Source: Ideonella paludis (lineage in GTDB: Bacteria; Pseudomonadota; Gammaproteobacteria; Burkholderiales; Burkholderiaceae_C). From it: 64,000 bases of DNA. The notes under the pieces were generated by a model. The model saw only the letters and a program-made list of their open reading frames with translations, was not told the origin of the DNA and did no database searches. Below, one piece after another: positions 18,675 through 28,965 of the stretch. The stretch lies in the NCBI RefSeq assembly GCF_018069865.1, contig NZ_JAGQDG010000010.1:1-64000 (forward strand), given 5' to 3'. A program made the translations under genes and the position numbers. Each line of letters begins with the position of its first letter. Position 1 is the stretch's first letter.

Positions 18675-19090
18675 TCAGGCAGTGGCGTCAGCAGGCTTCC
18701 AGCGATTGGGCAGCAGCTCCTCAATGCGGCTGTTGAGCCGCGTAGGCAGGTCAGTGGGTCAGCACGTCCTTGAGGTAGGCGTAGGTGTCATGCCTGTTGA
18801 GGCGGGCACTGTGGATCAGGCTCGTGACGGCGGCCGCTCGTTGGCCTGCGCGCAGTGAGCCCGCGAACAACCAGTTCTTGCGCCCAAGGGCAACGGGACG
18901 GATCTGATTCTCGACCCTGTTGTTGTCGATGGGCAGATCGCCTCTGTCGATGAGGCGCACCAGCGCCTCCCAGCGCTTGAGGCCGTAGTCGATGGCCTTG
19001 GCCGTACCGTTGGGAACTTTGGAGCGCTGCTGCAGCGCATCGGCAATGACCGCGCGCGAAACGCAATCGCGAGGCACGCTGCGGCCACTG
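18675..19090 (-). pseudogene. IS66-family transposase remnant, C-terminal part
   Basis: The minus strand encodes the C-terminal end of an IS66 TnpC protein: AIDYGLKRWEAL, LPIDNNRVENQIRPVALG, RKNWLFAGS and AAAVTSLIHSARLN. A one-base insertion after the VLTH codons shifts the frame; the remaining LPTRLNSRIEELLPNRW ending is read in another frame down to a stop at 18675. The N-terminal two thirds are absent. It is a dead fragment between the TPR-EAL pair and the type I secretion genes. Confidence 0.8.
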
Positions 19091-19480
19091 CGATCGTTCA
19101 ACCCGGAAAAATTTGGACGCGCCCGAATAAGCGCCGGCATGAAAAGTCGGAGGGTGGGGGCACGCGAACCTTGCCCTTGCATCCACTGCCTTACCACACA
19201 CGCTCTCCGCTTTTCACCCAGAAGCACATTCGCGGAAGTACCGACGGACCTTGCTAATCAGGTACCCATTTGGGGGAGGCCCCCCCGGTACTGAGGGATA
19301 CATCTGTCGGGTTTTATTCTCGGAAGATCCGGGCAACATTTAGGTGTGAGCTGACCTGACACATAAGTGTCAGCAGCCAAACTCGAATTGTTCTTGGGGA
19401 TGAGTCGCACAAGTCTTGCACGCAGAGTTAGAAACCTTCTGCATTCCGGGCTATGTCGGAGCCCCCCTGAAAGGTCTTTC
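19091..19480 (+). other. Intergenic region upstream of type I secretion genes
   Basis: There is no gene in these 390 bp. The region holds a GC-rich hairpin (GGGGG-AGG-CCCCC near 19272-19284), a near-palindrome TGACACATAAGTGTCA (19357-19372) and ACATCTGTCGGG (19310-19321). The last sequence recurs in the operator-like repeats at 30.9 kb. These could be binding sites controlling the transporter genes, but that is unproven. Confidence 0.35.
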
Positions 19481-21709
19481 ATGAACGTCGGATCGACCGC
19501 TTTGGCTTCACAGCCGCCGGGCGCACAACCAGATGGTGAACCTGCTGCGGTACCCGAGGCGCTTCAGGCTCTAGCGGCCCTGTGCAATGCCGCCCTCCTG
19601 CTGCAAGTGGCCGCAGAACCCGAGCAAGTGGCCCACGGCATGGCCTGGGGCAGTGCCTACCAGCCCCAGGTGACAGACGTTCTGCGCGCCGCCAAGCACA
19701 TTGGCCTGAAGGCTCGAGCTACCCGCCCAGCGCTGAATCGGCTCTCCCTGCAACCCCTACCCGCTCTGGTACACCTGAATGCCACGGCGGGCGAGTCCAC
19801 TTCCTGCAGCCAATGGGCCGTTCTCGCCCGCTGCGACGGCCAGCGCGCCTTACTGCTAGTCAACGGCCAACCACGAATCGAGCCCTTGGAGCGCTTGGCC
19901 GAGGTGTGGAGCGGCGACCTCATCTTGCTCAGCAGCCAAGCCAGCTTGGCGGGCGAAGCCGCCGCCTTTGACTTCTCATGGTTTGTGCCCAGCCTGGTGC
20001 GCTACCGCAACCTTTTGGGTGAAGTCCTTCTGGTCTCCTTGGTGCTCCAGCTCTTCGCGCTCGTGTCACCCCTGTTCTTTCAAACCGTGATGGACAAAGT
20101 GCTGGTCCACCAAGCCACCAGCACCCTCAACGTGCTGGTCACTGGCCTGGTCTTTGTGGTCGTGTTTGAAAGCGTGCTCAGCATGCTGCGCACCTACGTC
20201 TTCAGCCACACCACCAACCGTATTGATGTGGAGCTGGGCTCCAAGCTCTACCGCCATTTGCTCTCCTTGCCCCTGGCCTACTTTGAACACCGCCGCGTGG
20301 GTGACTCGGTGGCCCGCGCCAAAGAGCTGGAGACCATTCGCAGCTTCTTGACCGGCACTGCCCTGCCCCTGGTGCTCGACGCTGTGTTCTCCATCGTCTT
20401 CATCGGCGTGATGTTTCTCTACAGCACCACCCTGACGCTCATTGTGTTGCTCAGCCTGCCCCTCTATGCGCTCATCAGCGCCGTGGTGGTGCCCGTGCTC
20501 AAACACCGCCTCGATGAAAAGTTTGCCCGTGGCGCAGAAAACCAATCCCTCTTGGTGGAATCCATCTCCGGCATCTCCACCGTCAAGGCCAATGCGCTGG
20601 AGCCGCAGTTGGGCCTGCGCTGGGACCAACAACTGGCCGCCTATGTGCGCGCCAGCTTCAAGGTCAGCACCTTGGCCGCCTACGCTCATGAAAGCATTGG
20701 CCTGGTGGGCAAACTGGTCAACGCTGCCACGCTGTGGTGGGGAGCACACCTGGTCATGCAAGGCGAGCTGACAGTGGGCATGTTTGTCGCCTTCAATATG
20801 TTTGCAGGCCGGGTGGCCCAGCCCATCATGCGCATTGCGCAGATGTGGACCGACTTCCAGCAAACCGGTTTGTCAGTGCGCCGCCTGGGCGACATCCTCA
20901 ACTGCCCCACGGAAGCCAAAATCAGCCATGCCGCCCAACTCCCGCCGTTGCAGGGCCACATCACCCTGGACAGCGTGAGCTTTGGCTATCGGCCAGATGC
21001 CCCGCCCGTGCTGCGCCAAGTCAGCCTGGACATTCGCGCGGGCGAAGTGATCGGCATTGTGGGCCGTTCAGGCTCGGGCAAAAGCACCCTCACCAAGCTC
21101 ATCCAGCGGCTCTACACCCCGCAGCAAGGCCGCCTGCTGATCGACGGCCAAGACATCTCCCTCATCAGTGTGGCCCAGCTACGCCGCCAACTGGGTGTGG
21201 TGCTGCAAGACAACCTGCTGTTCAACCGCAGCGTGCGCGAGAACATCGCCATCACTGACCCCGGAGCACCGCTTGAGGCCGTGATGGAAGCCGCCCATCT
21301 GGCCGGCGCGCATGAATTCATCAGCGCTCTGCCCGAAGGCTACGACACCATGGTGGGCGAGCAAGGCACGGGCCTCTCCGGCGGCCAACGCCAGCGCATT
21401 GCGGTGGCCCGCGCGCTCTTTGCCCAACCCCGCATCCTGATCTTCGACGAAGCCACCAGCGCCCTGGACTACGAGAGCGAGGCCATCCTCCAGCGCAATA
21501 TGGGGGCCATCTGCCAGGGCCGCACCGTCATCATCATTGCCCACCGGCTCAGTGCCGTGCGCCAGGCTCACCGGATTGTGGTGATGGACCAGGGTGAGAT
21601 TGCCGAATGCGGCAGCCACGCTGAACTGGTGGCCCACAACGGCCACTATGCGACCCTGTGGCGGCTGCAACAAGTCGGCCCCAACAGCTCAGCAGGCGGC
21701 CAGCCATGA
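19481..21709 (+). CDS. Type I secretion ABC transporter (HlyB-like)
   Basis: This inner-membrane exporter ATPase has about 742 residues. An N-terminal C39-like domain lies at about residues 25-160; no peptidase Cys is evident in the usual motif, so it is probably a substrate-docking domain as in HlyB. The membrane domain follows (about 175-460; [15 protein letters not shown]). The nucleotide-binding domain has Walker [10 protein letters not shown], signature LSGGQRQR, Walker [10 protein letters not shown] and switch AHRLS, all intact. ATG 19481 is chosen because the open frame upstream is unlike the family. The stop overlaps the next gene (ATGA). No TolC gene or RTX-type substrate is adjacent; the cadherin-like protein at 39.7-43.6 kb is a possible client. 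Confidence 0.9.
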   Translation: MNVGSTALASQPPGAQPDGEPAAVPEALQALAALCNAALLLQVAAEPEQVAHGMAWGSAYQPQVTDVLRAAKHIGLKARATRPALNRLSLQPLPALVHLNATAGESTSCSQWAVLARCDGQRALLLVNGQPRIEPLERLAEVWSGDLILLSSQASLAGEAAAFDFSWFVPSLVRYRNLLGEVLLVSLVLQLFALVSPLFFQTVMDKVLVHQATSTLNVLVTGLVFVVVFESVLSMLRTYVFSHTTNRIDVELGSKLYRHLLSLPLAYFEHRRVGDSVARAKELETIRSFLTGTALPLVLDAVFSIVFIGVMFLYSTTLTLIVLLSLPLYALISAVVVPVLKHRLDEKFARGAENQSLLVESISGISTVKANALEPQLGLRWDQQLAAYVRASFKVSTLAAYAHESIGLVGKLVNAATLWWGAHLVMQGELTVGMFVAFNMFAGRVAQPIMRIAQMWTDFQQTGLSVRRLGDILNCPTEAKISHAAQLPPLQGHITLDSVSFGYRPDAPPVLRQVSLDIRAGEVIGIVGRSGSGKSTLTKLIQRLYTPQQGRLLIDGQDISLISVAQLRRQLGVVLQDNLLFNRSVRENIAITDPGAPLEAVMEAAHLAGAHEFISALPEGYDTMVGEQGTGLSGGQRQRIAVARALFAQPRILIFDEATSALDYESEAILQRNMGAICQGRTVIIIAHRLSAVRQAHRIVVMDQGEIAECGSHAELVAHNGHYATLWRLQQVGPNSSAGGQP

Positions 21710-23199
21710 CGAACAAGCCCCACACCTTTGCAGGTGCCTCTGGCCCATCAGGCCCTCAAGCAGTGGCAAGCCGTTGGGCCGCCTGGCGAGACCTAGCGCG
21801 CAAGTACTGGGCCGTGGGCCACGCAGCTTGGCAATACGACAAGACCCACACGCGCCCAGCCCGCCAAGCTGACGAGCTGGCCTTCTTGCCTGCCGCCCTC
21901 AGCATCCAAGACACACCTGCCCACCCCGCACCGCGCCGGGCCCTGTGGGTCATCATGGCCTTGTTCTTCGTGGCACTGGTGTGGAGCCTGGTAGGCGAGC
22001 TGGACATTGTGGTGGTGGCCCCCGGCCGCATCGTGGTGGCCGACCGCAGCAACGTCATCCAGCCTCTGGAAGCCGGGGTGGTGCGCGCCATCCATGTTCG
22101 CGACGGCGATGTCGTCAAAGCCGGCCAAATCCTGTTGGAGCTGGACCCCACCGCCACCGGAGCGGATACCGAGCGCATCAACAGCCAACACCAGGCCGCC
22201 ACCCAATCCGCGACGGTGGCTCGCACCTTGCTGCAGCACCTGCACGGCCCCCACCTCGCCCAATCCCCGAAGGCACCGCGCTGGCCCGGCCCCGCCACCG
22301 ATATGGCCGGGGCAGCCCTCTTGCAGGCCCAATGGCAAGGCATCCAAGACCAAAAGGCCCAAAGCGCCGCCTTAGTCGCCCAGCGCCAAGCAGAGCTGCG
22401 CACGGCCCAGGAGGTCTTGGCCAAGCTAGACATCACCCTGCCCCTGGCAGCCCAGCGCGAGCGAGATGTCTCCGAACTAGCCGAACAAGGCTTCTTCTCG
22501 AGCCATGCCAGGCAAGACCGCAGCCGAGAGCGCATCGAGCTGGAGCGCGACCGCGCCACTGCCCAGGCTCGATTGGCTGAGGCCCAAGCCGCCCTGGCTC
22601 AAGCCCAACAAGCAAGCCTTACCTTTAACTCAGACACCCTACGCAAACTGACTGAACAGCAGCGCGACGCCGAGCTGCAAGCTCAGCAAACCCAGGCCGA
22701 GGCCCAAAAAGCCCAGCAGCGCCACAGCCAAACCAAGCTGACAGCCCCCATAGACGGCAAAGTGCAGCAACTGGCCGTGCACACCCAAGGCGGGGTGGTC
22801 ACCCCCGCCCAAGTGCTGATGGTCATCGTACCCCAAGGGGCTGACGTGCAAGCCGAAGTGAGCGTTGCCAACCTCGACGTAGGCTTGGTGCAGCCCGGCC
22901 AGCCCGTGAGCATCAAACTCGAAGCCTACCCCTACACCAGCTTCGGCACCCTGCAAGCCCAGCTGCAACACTTGGCGACTGATGCGGTGGTAGACGAGAA
23001 GACCGGGGCACGCTTCCCCGCCACTTTGCGCATCACTACACCAGACAAGGCGGCAGCAGGCCACAACCCCACCACACCCATCAAGCTGGCACCAGGCTTG
23101 AGCCTCACGGCAGAGATCCACACGGGCAAACGGCGGGTCATTGATTTCCTTATCAGCCCGCTCAAGCAAGAGGTGGAAGCGGCGGGGAGGGAGCAATGA
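21706..23199 (+). CDS. Type I secretion membrane fusion protein (HlyD-like)
   Basis: The protein has about 497 residues with a single membrane helix near residues 78-98 (ALWVIMALFFVALVWSLV), a lipoyl-like half (VVVAPGRIVV), long coiled-coil hairpins rich in Ala and Gln, and a C-terminal beta-domain with LTAPIDGKVQQL. It should connect the ABC transporter to a TolC-type outer-membrane channel. It starts at ATG 21706 inside the transporter's stop (ATGA), so the two are translationally coupled. No outer-membrane component follows, and the genes end against an IS3 relic. Confidence 0.9.
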   Translation: MTNKPHTFAGASGPSGPQAVASRWAAWRDLARKYWAVGHAAWQYDKTHTRPARQADELAFLPAALSIQDTPAHPAPRRALWVIMALFFVALVWSLVGELDIVVVAPGRIVVADRSNVIQPLEAGVVRAIHVRDGDVVKAGQILLELDPTATGADTERINSQHQAATQSATVARTLLQHLHGPHLAQSPKAPRWPGPATDMAGAALLQAQWQGIQDQKAQSAALVAQRQAELRTAQEVLAKLDITLPLAAQRERDVSELAEQGFFSSHARQDRSRERIELERDRATAQARLAEAQAALAQAQQASLTFNSDTLRKLTEQQRDAELQAQQTQAEAQKAQQRHSQTKLTAPIDGKVQQLAVHTQGGVVTPAQVLMVIVPQGADVQAEVSVANLDVGLVQPGQPVSIKLEAYPYTSFGTLQAQLQHLATDAVVDEKTGARFPATLRITTPDKAAAGHNPTTPIKLAPGLSLTAEIHTGKRRVIDFLISPLKQEVEAAGREQ

Positions 23200-23260
23200 A
23201 CAGACAATTGATGGCAAATGGGGGGTGCGGACGAATTCTTGGACTACCAAGAGGTAGTTC

Positions 23261-23806
23261 ATGTTTTCAGACGAGGATCGGGTTCGAGCTGTGCAGCTGT
23301 ACATCAAGCCGGGTAAGCGCGTCGGCTTGACCATTCGCCAACTTGGGAATCCGACGAAGAAGTCGCTCAGATCCTGGTATCGCGAGCACGAGCTGCGCCA
23401 AGATTTGCCAGCAGGCTACGTACGCCGTCCAAGGTACTCTCAGGCTGACAAGCACCGAGCTGTTGAACATTGCCTTGAACATGGCCGCTGCATCGCGGTG
23501 ACGATCAAGGCGCTGGGCTATCCCTCAAGGTCATTGCTGTCTGCCTGGCTTGAAGAGCGTCATCCGCGCGAAGTTGGCTGCGTCCTTGGTCGATCCCAAG
23601 AGCTGGCACCTGAAGCCAAGCAGTCTGCAGTTATTGCCTTGTGCACGCGCCAAACCAGGGCACAGTCTGTTGCCGACGAGGTTGGCGTGTCTCGGGGATC
23701 ACCGTACAAATGGAAGAATCAATTGCTTGGCCACGACGCATCCGCAAACACCGATGCCTCTGACCAAAGGCAGTCTCGACGAGAACTGCGTTCCAGTAGC
23801 GGGTGA
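23261..23806 (+). pseudogene. IS3-family transposase OrfA relic
   Basis: The 181-residue frame resembles the long OrfA of IS150-like IS3 elements. It has two helix-turn-helix modules (TIRQLGNPTKKSLRSWYRE and TIKALGYPSRSLLSAWLEE), then ALCTRQTRAQSVADEVGVSR and YKWKNQLLG. The usual C-terminal leucine-zipper segment is lost after KNQLLGHD, and the matching OrfB is not found downstream. It is probably inactive. Confidence 0.7.
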
Positions 23807-23948
23807 CATCAATTGCAACCCATTGAGGTGCAGCGATTGGATGGTTCAAGTCAGCCATTGGAGTGGTCTTCTTCGGAAGTCATCAATCCAAAGGATGCTT
23901 GCTGCCGACAGTGGCTGACAACCACTATGCCTTTACTACGGTCCGGGG

Positions 23949-24251
23949 ATGACCAGCCACGACTTCGTCGACTTGGCCCAACGCAAAGGCATCGCGCTGA
24001 ACTACATCGAGCCCGGCGAGCCCAACCAGAATGCATACATCGAGCGCTTCAACCGGACGTTCCGCACCGAAGTACTCGATGCCAACCTGTTCAACTCCAT
24101 TGAGCAAGTGCAGGCCATCGCCGATAACTGGCTTACCCAGTACAACGAATACCGCCCGCATGACGCGCTGGGCGGCGTGCCGCCCAAGCAATACATGCCC
24201 AGATTGATCAACACAACCGCTGCAGACTCTAGGAATCAACCGTCTGCTTGA
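23949..24251 (+). pseudogene. IS3-family transposase OrfB remnant, C-terminal end
   Basis: The 100-residue frame encodes the end of an rve-type integrase core: GIALNYIEPGEPNQNAYIER with the third catalytic acidic residue (Glu of YIER), then FNRTFRTEVLDANLF and WLTQYNEYRPHDALGG. The first two catalytic Asp residues are missing. It seems to derive from a different IS3 subgroup than the adjacent OrfA relic, which would make this a junction of two decayed elements. Confidence 0.75.
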
Positions 24252-24291
24252 CAGGGGAGCTTAAGGCTGCCTCGACCCTGCAAGAATTGGA

Positions 24292-26433
24292 TCAAGCCTT
24301 TGCGATAATTTTCGACGTAGATTCCTGAGCTCCAGCACCCAAGGCATCTGCTCGCAGCGCCTCCGGTACTGCAAAGTATTCTAGGCCGATCCCTGGAATC
24401 GGCCTACCAGTCAAATAGCCCTGGACATAGGTCACACCGAATGCGACAGCAAGTTGCAATTGATCCCGAGTTTCGACCCCCTCGGTGACGCTGTCGATCC
24501 CCAGCCTGCGGCAAATTTGCAGCGCCGTTTCATACACGACACGTCCGGCATCGGTAGCGGCGGCGTCGAGCAGGCTTTTGTCGATCTTGACCATGTCTAG
24601 CGGTAACCGAGTCAATGCATCTAGCCCGGCAAAACCAGAACCGAAGTCATCCAATGCAATCTTGAAGCCCTTATCCCGGAGAAAGTGAAGATTTTCGATG
24701 GCGACCTCGCTATTTACGCTCCCTCTCTCGAGAATTTCGAAATCAATCGGCATTCCGGCAAGCAGATCGACGATCTTATCCAGATATCTTCGATCCGATA
24801 TCGTGTCGGGGTGGAGATTTATCGAAATCCGGGGCTCAAAATTAACCTCTCGCCATTTGCCGATATCCTGCTTGACCGCCCGACAAACCCACAGATCAAT
24901 TGTGCTAGCAAGACCCGCCATTTCCAATGTCTCGAGAAAAAATGGCCCTTTAACCACGCCATCGCTCATATGAATTCGCAATAGAGCCTCAAACTGTGAA
25001 CTGGTCATCGAAACTGGGTCAACCTTTGGCTGATAATAAACCTCTAATCGTCTTCCCTCGAGCAGATCGATAATCTTCGTCACTTCCATGTGAGAATCGA
25101 TAATCGTCATTTGGGCCTTGTGAAACTTTCTCGAATTAATCGATTCAAGATTCGAAGTCAGGCTCAGATTTCGCTCGAGCCGACGCAACTGGCCGCTGGA
25201 GGATTGCATATAGGAAAATTTCCGAACAAATGGCATATAGATCAGGGTTCCTGTCGCAATACTCACGAATTGAACCAAGACCGCGAACACATTTCCATCG
25301 GTTGCAAGATAAATATTCAGAAAAACAGGCGTCGTCCAAGTTGGCGCAGGCGCAGGAAACTCAATCAAACCGGATTGAATGGCAAGATACCCTGCCGCAA
25401 AATTGGCGATCGGCACCAGGAAAAATGGCACCAATAACAGTCTATTCATAATGACCGGAAGGCCAAAAATAAGGATTTCAGGAATATTAAATAATATGAA
25501 CGGTGTCGCCAGGATGGCAACTCGTCTGCCATATCGGTCCTTGGATCCCAGCAGAACCGCCAACCAAAGGCACAGTGCGCTGCCGCATCCGCCAAAAATT
25601 ACGAAAATATTGTAAAATCCTATGAAATCTAGCCGACCGGACACAGACTCGAACAACGCCGCCGATCCGAATATGACGCCAAAAAGATTATCTCCATGGA
25701 GTCCGACAGTCCAAATCAGATGGGCTGCGAGCATTCGGACGAACATGAATTTGAAGCCGCCCAGATCGCCCACCGCGTGAACCATCAGCCCCCCAAACTG
25801 GTCGAAGACAAAATTCGAAAGCCGAACAATTAACAGAACCAAAAACAGGGTGCAGATAAACGGAATAATCAGCCGCAACGCCTCGGATATTTGAGGTAAA
25901 AATACATATTCGAATTTTTCTCCTAAAATCTTTTTACTCAACCGGGCAATCCCATCAAAAAGCCTCAACGCCAGAATCGGTATGATCAAAACATCAAATA
26001 AATTTCCGAAATCATTACTAAAGAGGTTGGCACGATTAAAGTCAAAATTGCCCCCCATATGGGAAAGCGCAGAACAGACCAGCGCGAGAAGAATTCCGAT
26101 ATTCTTGTTTATTCCTTGAACCCCGCAGAGCTGATAGGCGATCGAAACTACCAGCATCAGGGGAAACATCCCCTGAATTGCGCCACCCAAATTGGGATTT
26201 TCTGGTCCTAAAATCGAGTTGCCGGTAAAACTTTCGAACAGCGTAACGCTTGCGGCACCCACAAGAAATGGAACCATGGAAAGACATGCGAGTTTCAGGG
26301 AATGAACAATTCCAGAAATCTCGCCACCAATTCTCGCCGCCCACCCCAAAATCAGCTTAATGAAATGGCACTGCTCGCAGACCTTGGCAACTCTGCTTTT
26401 CAAAGCAGAAAGCACGGATTGTATGACAGCCAT
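24292..26433 (-). CDS. PTS EIIC-like membrane domain fused to an EAL phosphodiesterase
   Basis: The protein has about 713 residues. The N-terminal 430 residues form a multi-spanning PTS sugar-permease EIIC-like domain (VGLHGDNLFGVIFG; NIPEILIFGLPVIMN, the conserved family motif). The C-terminal 250 residues form an EAL domain with all key motifs: FEALLRI, SINLHP, FEILERG, LDDFGSGF, MVKIDKS, TEGVET and VQGYLTGRPIP. It should break down c-di-GMP at the inner membrane, perhaps in response to a sugar. No EIIA, EIIB or HPr gene is nearby, so the EIIC part may be a sensor. ATG 26433 is chosen over TTG 26514. The right boundary is clear, with IS1595 debris beyond. Confidence 0.85.
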   Translation of the reverse strand: MAVIQSVLSALKSRVAKVCEQCHFIKLILGWAARIGGEISGIVHSLKLACLSMVPFLVGAASVTLFESFTGNSILGPENPNLGGAIQGMFPLMLVVSIAYQLCGVQGINKNIGILLALVCSALSHMGGNFDFNRANLFSNDFGNLFDVLIIPILALRLFDGIARLSKKILGEKFEYVFLPQISEALRLIIPFICTLFLVLLIVRLSNFVFDQFGGLMVHAVGDLGGFKFMFVRMLAAHLIWTVGLHGDNLFGVIFGSAALFESVSGRLDFIGFYNIFVIFGGCGSALCLWLAVLLGSKDRYGRRVAILATPFILFNIPEILIFGLPVIMNRLLLVPFFLVPIANFAAGYLAIQSGLIEFPAPAPTWTTPVFLNIYLATDGNVFAVLVQFVSIATGTLIYMPFVRKFSYMQSSSGQLRRLERNLSLTSNLESINSRKFHKAQMTIIDSHMEVTKIIDLLEGRRLEVYYQPKVDPVSMTSSQFEALLRIHMSDGVVKGPFFLETLEMAGLASTIDLWVCRAVKQDIGKWREVNFEPRISINLHPDTISDRRYLDKIVDLLAGMPIDFEILERGSVNSEVAIENLHFLRDKGFKIALDDFGSGFAGLDALTRLPLDMVKIDKSLLDAAATDAGRVVYETALQICRRLGIDSVTEGVETRDQLQLAVAFGVTYVQGYLTGRPIPGIGLEYFAVPEALRADALGAGAQESTSKIIAKA

Positions 26434-26721
26434 AAAATATATACCAATCGATATAGACACACCGTATGACTTTGGCTGGACCGGGACCGAGATCGCTTCA
26501 GACCTATATCTCAATCTGATTGGGAACCTGCCTTAGCAGGCTCATCCAGTGAGCCCGTTAGCTCGAATCTAGAATCTTCGTGATGACAGAGCGCCCTAAT
26601 GTCCAGCCACCAAACCCACACCTACCCCGGGATGTCGCTCCTCGAATTCTTTGAGCCGCTTTGGCACCGATGCGTAGTGTGTAGAGGCGATTCGAATCTC
26701 GCGCTGGCCTGACGGGTTTAG

Positions 26722-27535
26722 TTGCCCACCCGGCGGCAGTGCTTATCAGTACGTTGTCAGACACAACGCCAGAAGGCTGTTTTCGTGCGTTGGTTGTCGG
26801 CATCAAACTTTGCTGACCGCCGGAACCATGATGGAGCACACCAAGCTGCACCTGAAGACATGGCTCCTGGCTATTCACTTCGTCATCCAGGCCAAAACTG
26901 GCATCTTGTCGCTGGCCGGCAAGCGTAGTCTGGGTGTGTGCTATCCCACCGCCTGGCTGCAGCATCACAAGATCAACAACGCCATGCCCCAACAAGAACC
27001 TGCCCCTCGTCTCGGCGGTGCGGTGCAACTGGATGGTGCTTGCTTCGATGGTGAGTGCAGCGGGGGCAAAGTCGGCCAAGGCTCGGAAAACAAGGTGCCC
27101 TTCGTTGCGGCAGCGCCGCTCAACGTCGAAGGATTGCCCATGCACTTGAAGCTCGATCCGGTCAGTGGCTTTAGCGCTGACGCCATAGCCAAGGGGGCCA
27201 AGGCGAACTTGCCGCCCATCGCCACAGTCCTCAGCGAAGGTCTGGCGTGCCTTGCGGCCGTCACCGCAGCTAGCTGCATCCATACGCCCAGGGTGGTGGG
27301 GGCGCTCAAGCCGCGCGACCTTTCCGAGTTCAAGTGGGTCACCTTGTTGGAGAATCTCGACGCCGAGCTGGCCGGTGCATTCAAAGCACTGAAGTTCGGC
27401 AAATACGCCAAGACCTACCTCGCCGCCTTCGCTCGTCGGTTCAATCATTGATTCAACCTGCACGATCACATTGCCACTCTCATTATTGATGTGGCGCGAA
27501 TCCGGCTGATGCCAGAAAAATGCGTCAGGGGTAGC
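26722..27535 (+). pseudogene. IS1595-family transposase pseudogene
   Basis: The longest open stretch (26810-27451) encodes LTAGT, IQAKTGILSLAGKRSLGV, LGGAVQLDGACFDGECSGGK, ALKPRDLSEFKWV and YLAAFARRFNH. This is the DDE (ISXO2-like) domain of IS1595 transposases. The zinc-ribbon start (residues like CVGCRHQT) is in a different frame before 26810. A TGA at 27449-27451 interrupts the conserved RFN-x-x-F tail, which resumes as FNLHDHIATLI. The element is dead. Confidence 0.8.
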
Positions 27536-27570
27536 CATGCTCAAGCAAGTATTTAATCAGGTATGGCATA

Positions 27571-28401
27571 GGCTCAGTTGCACGAAGCGCCCTGGCTGAC
27601 CTGATATCGTGAACAGATAATGGTCAAAAGCAGTGGCGAACAGATGCATTCGGACCGTGCGATCCACTTCTGCCAGAAAACCAAGGCCATGTTTGGCTGG
27701 GCACTGAGGCAAAGCTTGAGACTAGTAAAACGCCTACTGAAGCTAGCCCGACGCCAGTGCCAGACATCACCACAGTGTGCCGCAGGAAGGCGCGCTTGCA
27801 GATAGCCTTGACCTATCGTCCCAGCAGCAGCGAGCTGCAGGTGTTGGCGAACAGCTCTGACATCAAGTTCCTTGGCGAAGGCCAATAGATGCGGAAAAAG
27901 CATTGGGACGAGACCGGACGTCAATGGCGTAAAGGGCAACTGGGCATTAACGCGCTGACGCCGGAGATTCGGGCGGTGGCGATCACAGACAACAGCGTAG
28001 GCGATGCACCTGTGTTGCTGGAGTTGCTGGCCTACATTCCTTCTGCTGAGCCGCCTACCATCATTCCACCTCGGCGTAATGCTAAGCTTTAGAAGTCGAG
28101 GGCAGCTGGAGCAGATTTCAACAATTTGGCCTCTCGGACCGGCAAGCGCAATTGCTGCCCATGGTCGTTGCAGTGGACTGCCCACCACCACTGTAGCGAT
28201 GTGGAGACCAATATGCGCCCCTTCAAGCGGCTGACTGACTGGGTGACGGTCTTGACCTTTGAGTGCTAAGTGGTGGAGTTGCATGTACATATCGCGTTGC
28301 TCAACCGTCTCATTCAGCTCGGCGGCCAAAAGCCGTTGACTGAAACGTAACTCCGCCCGGCGTCAAGGGCCAATCTTCTTTCTGCTGAGTTGTGCAGCAA
28401 A
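27571..28401 (+). mobile_element. IS5-family (IS903-like) relic, copy A
   Basis: The ends resemble IS5-type termini (start GGCTCAGTTGCACGAAGCG, end GAGTTGTGCAGCAAAT). Inside, the transposase is recognisable in fragments: AIHFCQKTKAMFGWALRQSL, WRKGQLGINALTPEIRAVAI, VGDAPVLLELLAYI and IIPPRRNAKL. The C-terminal region survives as TFE and LHVHIALLNRLIQLG-like residues. Stops, frameshifts and deletions show it is inactive. Its right end forms the artificial tail of the hemerythrin-like gene. Copies B (32261-32818) and C (36391-36956) share the same C-terminal sequence. Confidence 0.75.
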
Positions 28402-28825
28402 TACTTGGCAAACTATCAAAAATTGAATATAGAATTTTGTTTTCCTTTTCTATTTGTGATCTCAAAATATTGGCAAAATTTCTAGTATCACATATGAAAG
28501 CATCAGAATGACCACGAATAATAGTGCTATTTCGCCAACGCTGGAAATACTCTACTGCCATATCATGCACTCGGTCTGAATCAGATCTGAATTCTTTTCC
28601 TACCATTCCAAAGATATTTGAATTGACTATCATTGGGTATAGAATTTCATTCTCAGCGCATACATGAATCAAAAATCTACTACTTAGTCTTGCTAGAACT
28701 ATTCTAATCCCTAAATGCGACTCGACAAGTGCTTTAGTATAAAGATACTGACATAACTCATCTAGCAATCTATTAATTTCTCGATGATCCCTCCTAAACC
28801 GATCAGTGCTTGGGTATTTTCGCAT
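28310..28825 (-). CDS. Hemerythrin-like protein with IS-derived tail
   Basis: The 171-residue frame begins RFRRDHREINRLLDEL and continues with a helix RIVLARLSSRFLIHVCAENEILYPMI, typical of HHE cation-binding hemerythrin-like domains (His of DHREI; His and Glu of IHVCAENEILYP). Later come VHDMAVEYF and IEKENKILYSIFD; the last iron-binding His position seems to be Lys (EKEN for HxxE/EEN). Such proteins bind a di-iron centre and sense oxygen or handle metals. Residues after about 141 (TTQQKEDW onward) are encoded by the IS5 relic, so the native C-terminus is lost. The composition is A+T-rich. Confidence 0.6.
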   Translation of the reverse strand: MRKYPSTDRFRRDHREINRLLDELCQYLYTKALVESHLGIRIVLARLSSRFLIHVCAENEILYPMIVNSNIFGMVGKEFRSDSDRVHDMAVEYFQRWRNSTIIRGHSDAFICDTRNFANILRSQIEKENKILYSIFDSLPSICCTTQQKEDWPLTPGGVTFQSTAFGRRAE

Positions 28826-28965
28826 GGGAAGCTATTTTAATATAGAGTGTCTACTAACAATAATCGGGAATATGAATTATAGAGATGTAGTGAATAGAAA
28901 AACTCCGTACTCCGCCGTTCAAACAGTATTTGATTGCACGCCCTCCAGTTGCAAGAGCCTGCAAT

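Noticed and set aside
20066-20863. Minus-strand frame of 265 codons within the ABC transporter gene
   Set aside because: It is antisense to the membrane domain of an intact HlyB-like gene.
26558-27544. Minus-strand frame of 328 codons near 27 kb
   Set aside because: The plus strand encodes a recognisable IS1595 transposase relic across the same stretch; the minus frame is its shadow.
27574-28329. Minus-strand frame of 251 codons (a similar frame recurs at 36.5 kb, and on the plus strand at 32.3 kb)
   Set aside because: These are antisense to three copies of an IS5-family relic, which explains why they resemble each other.
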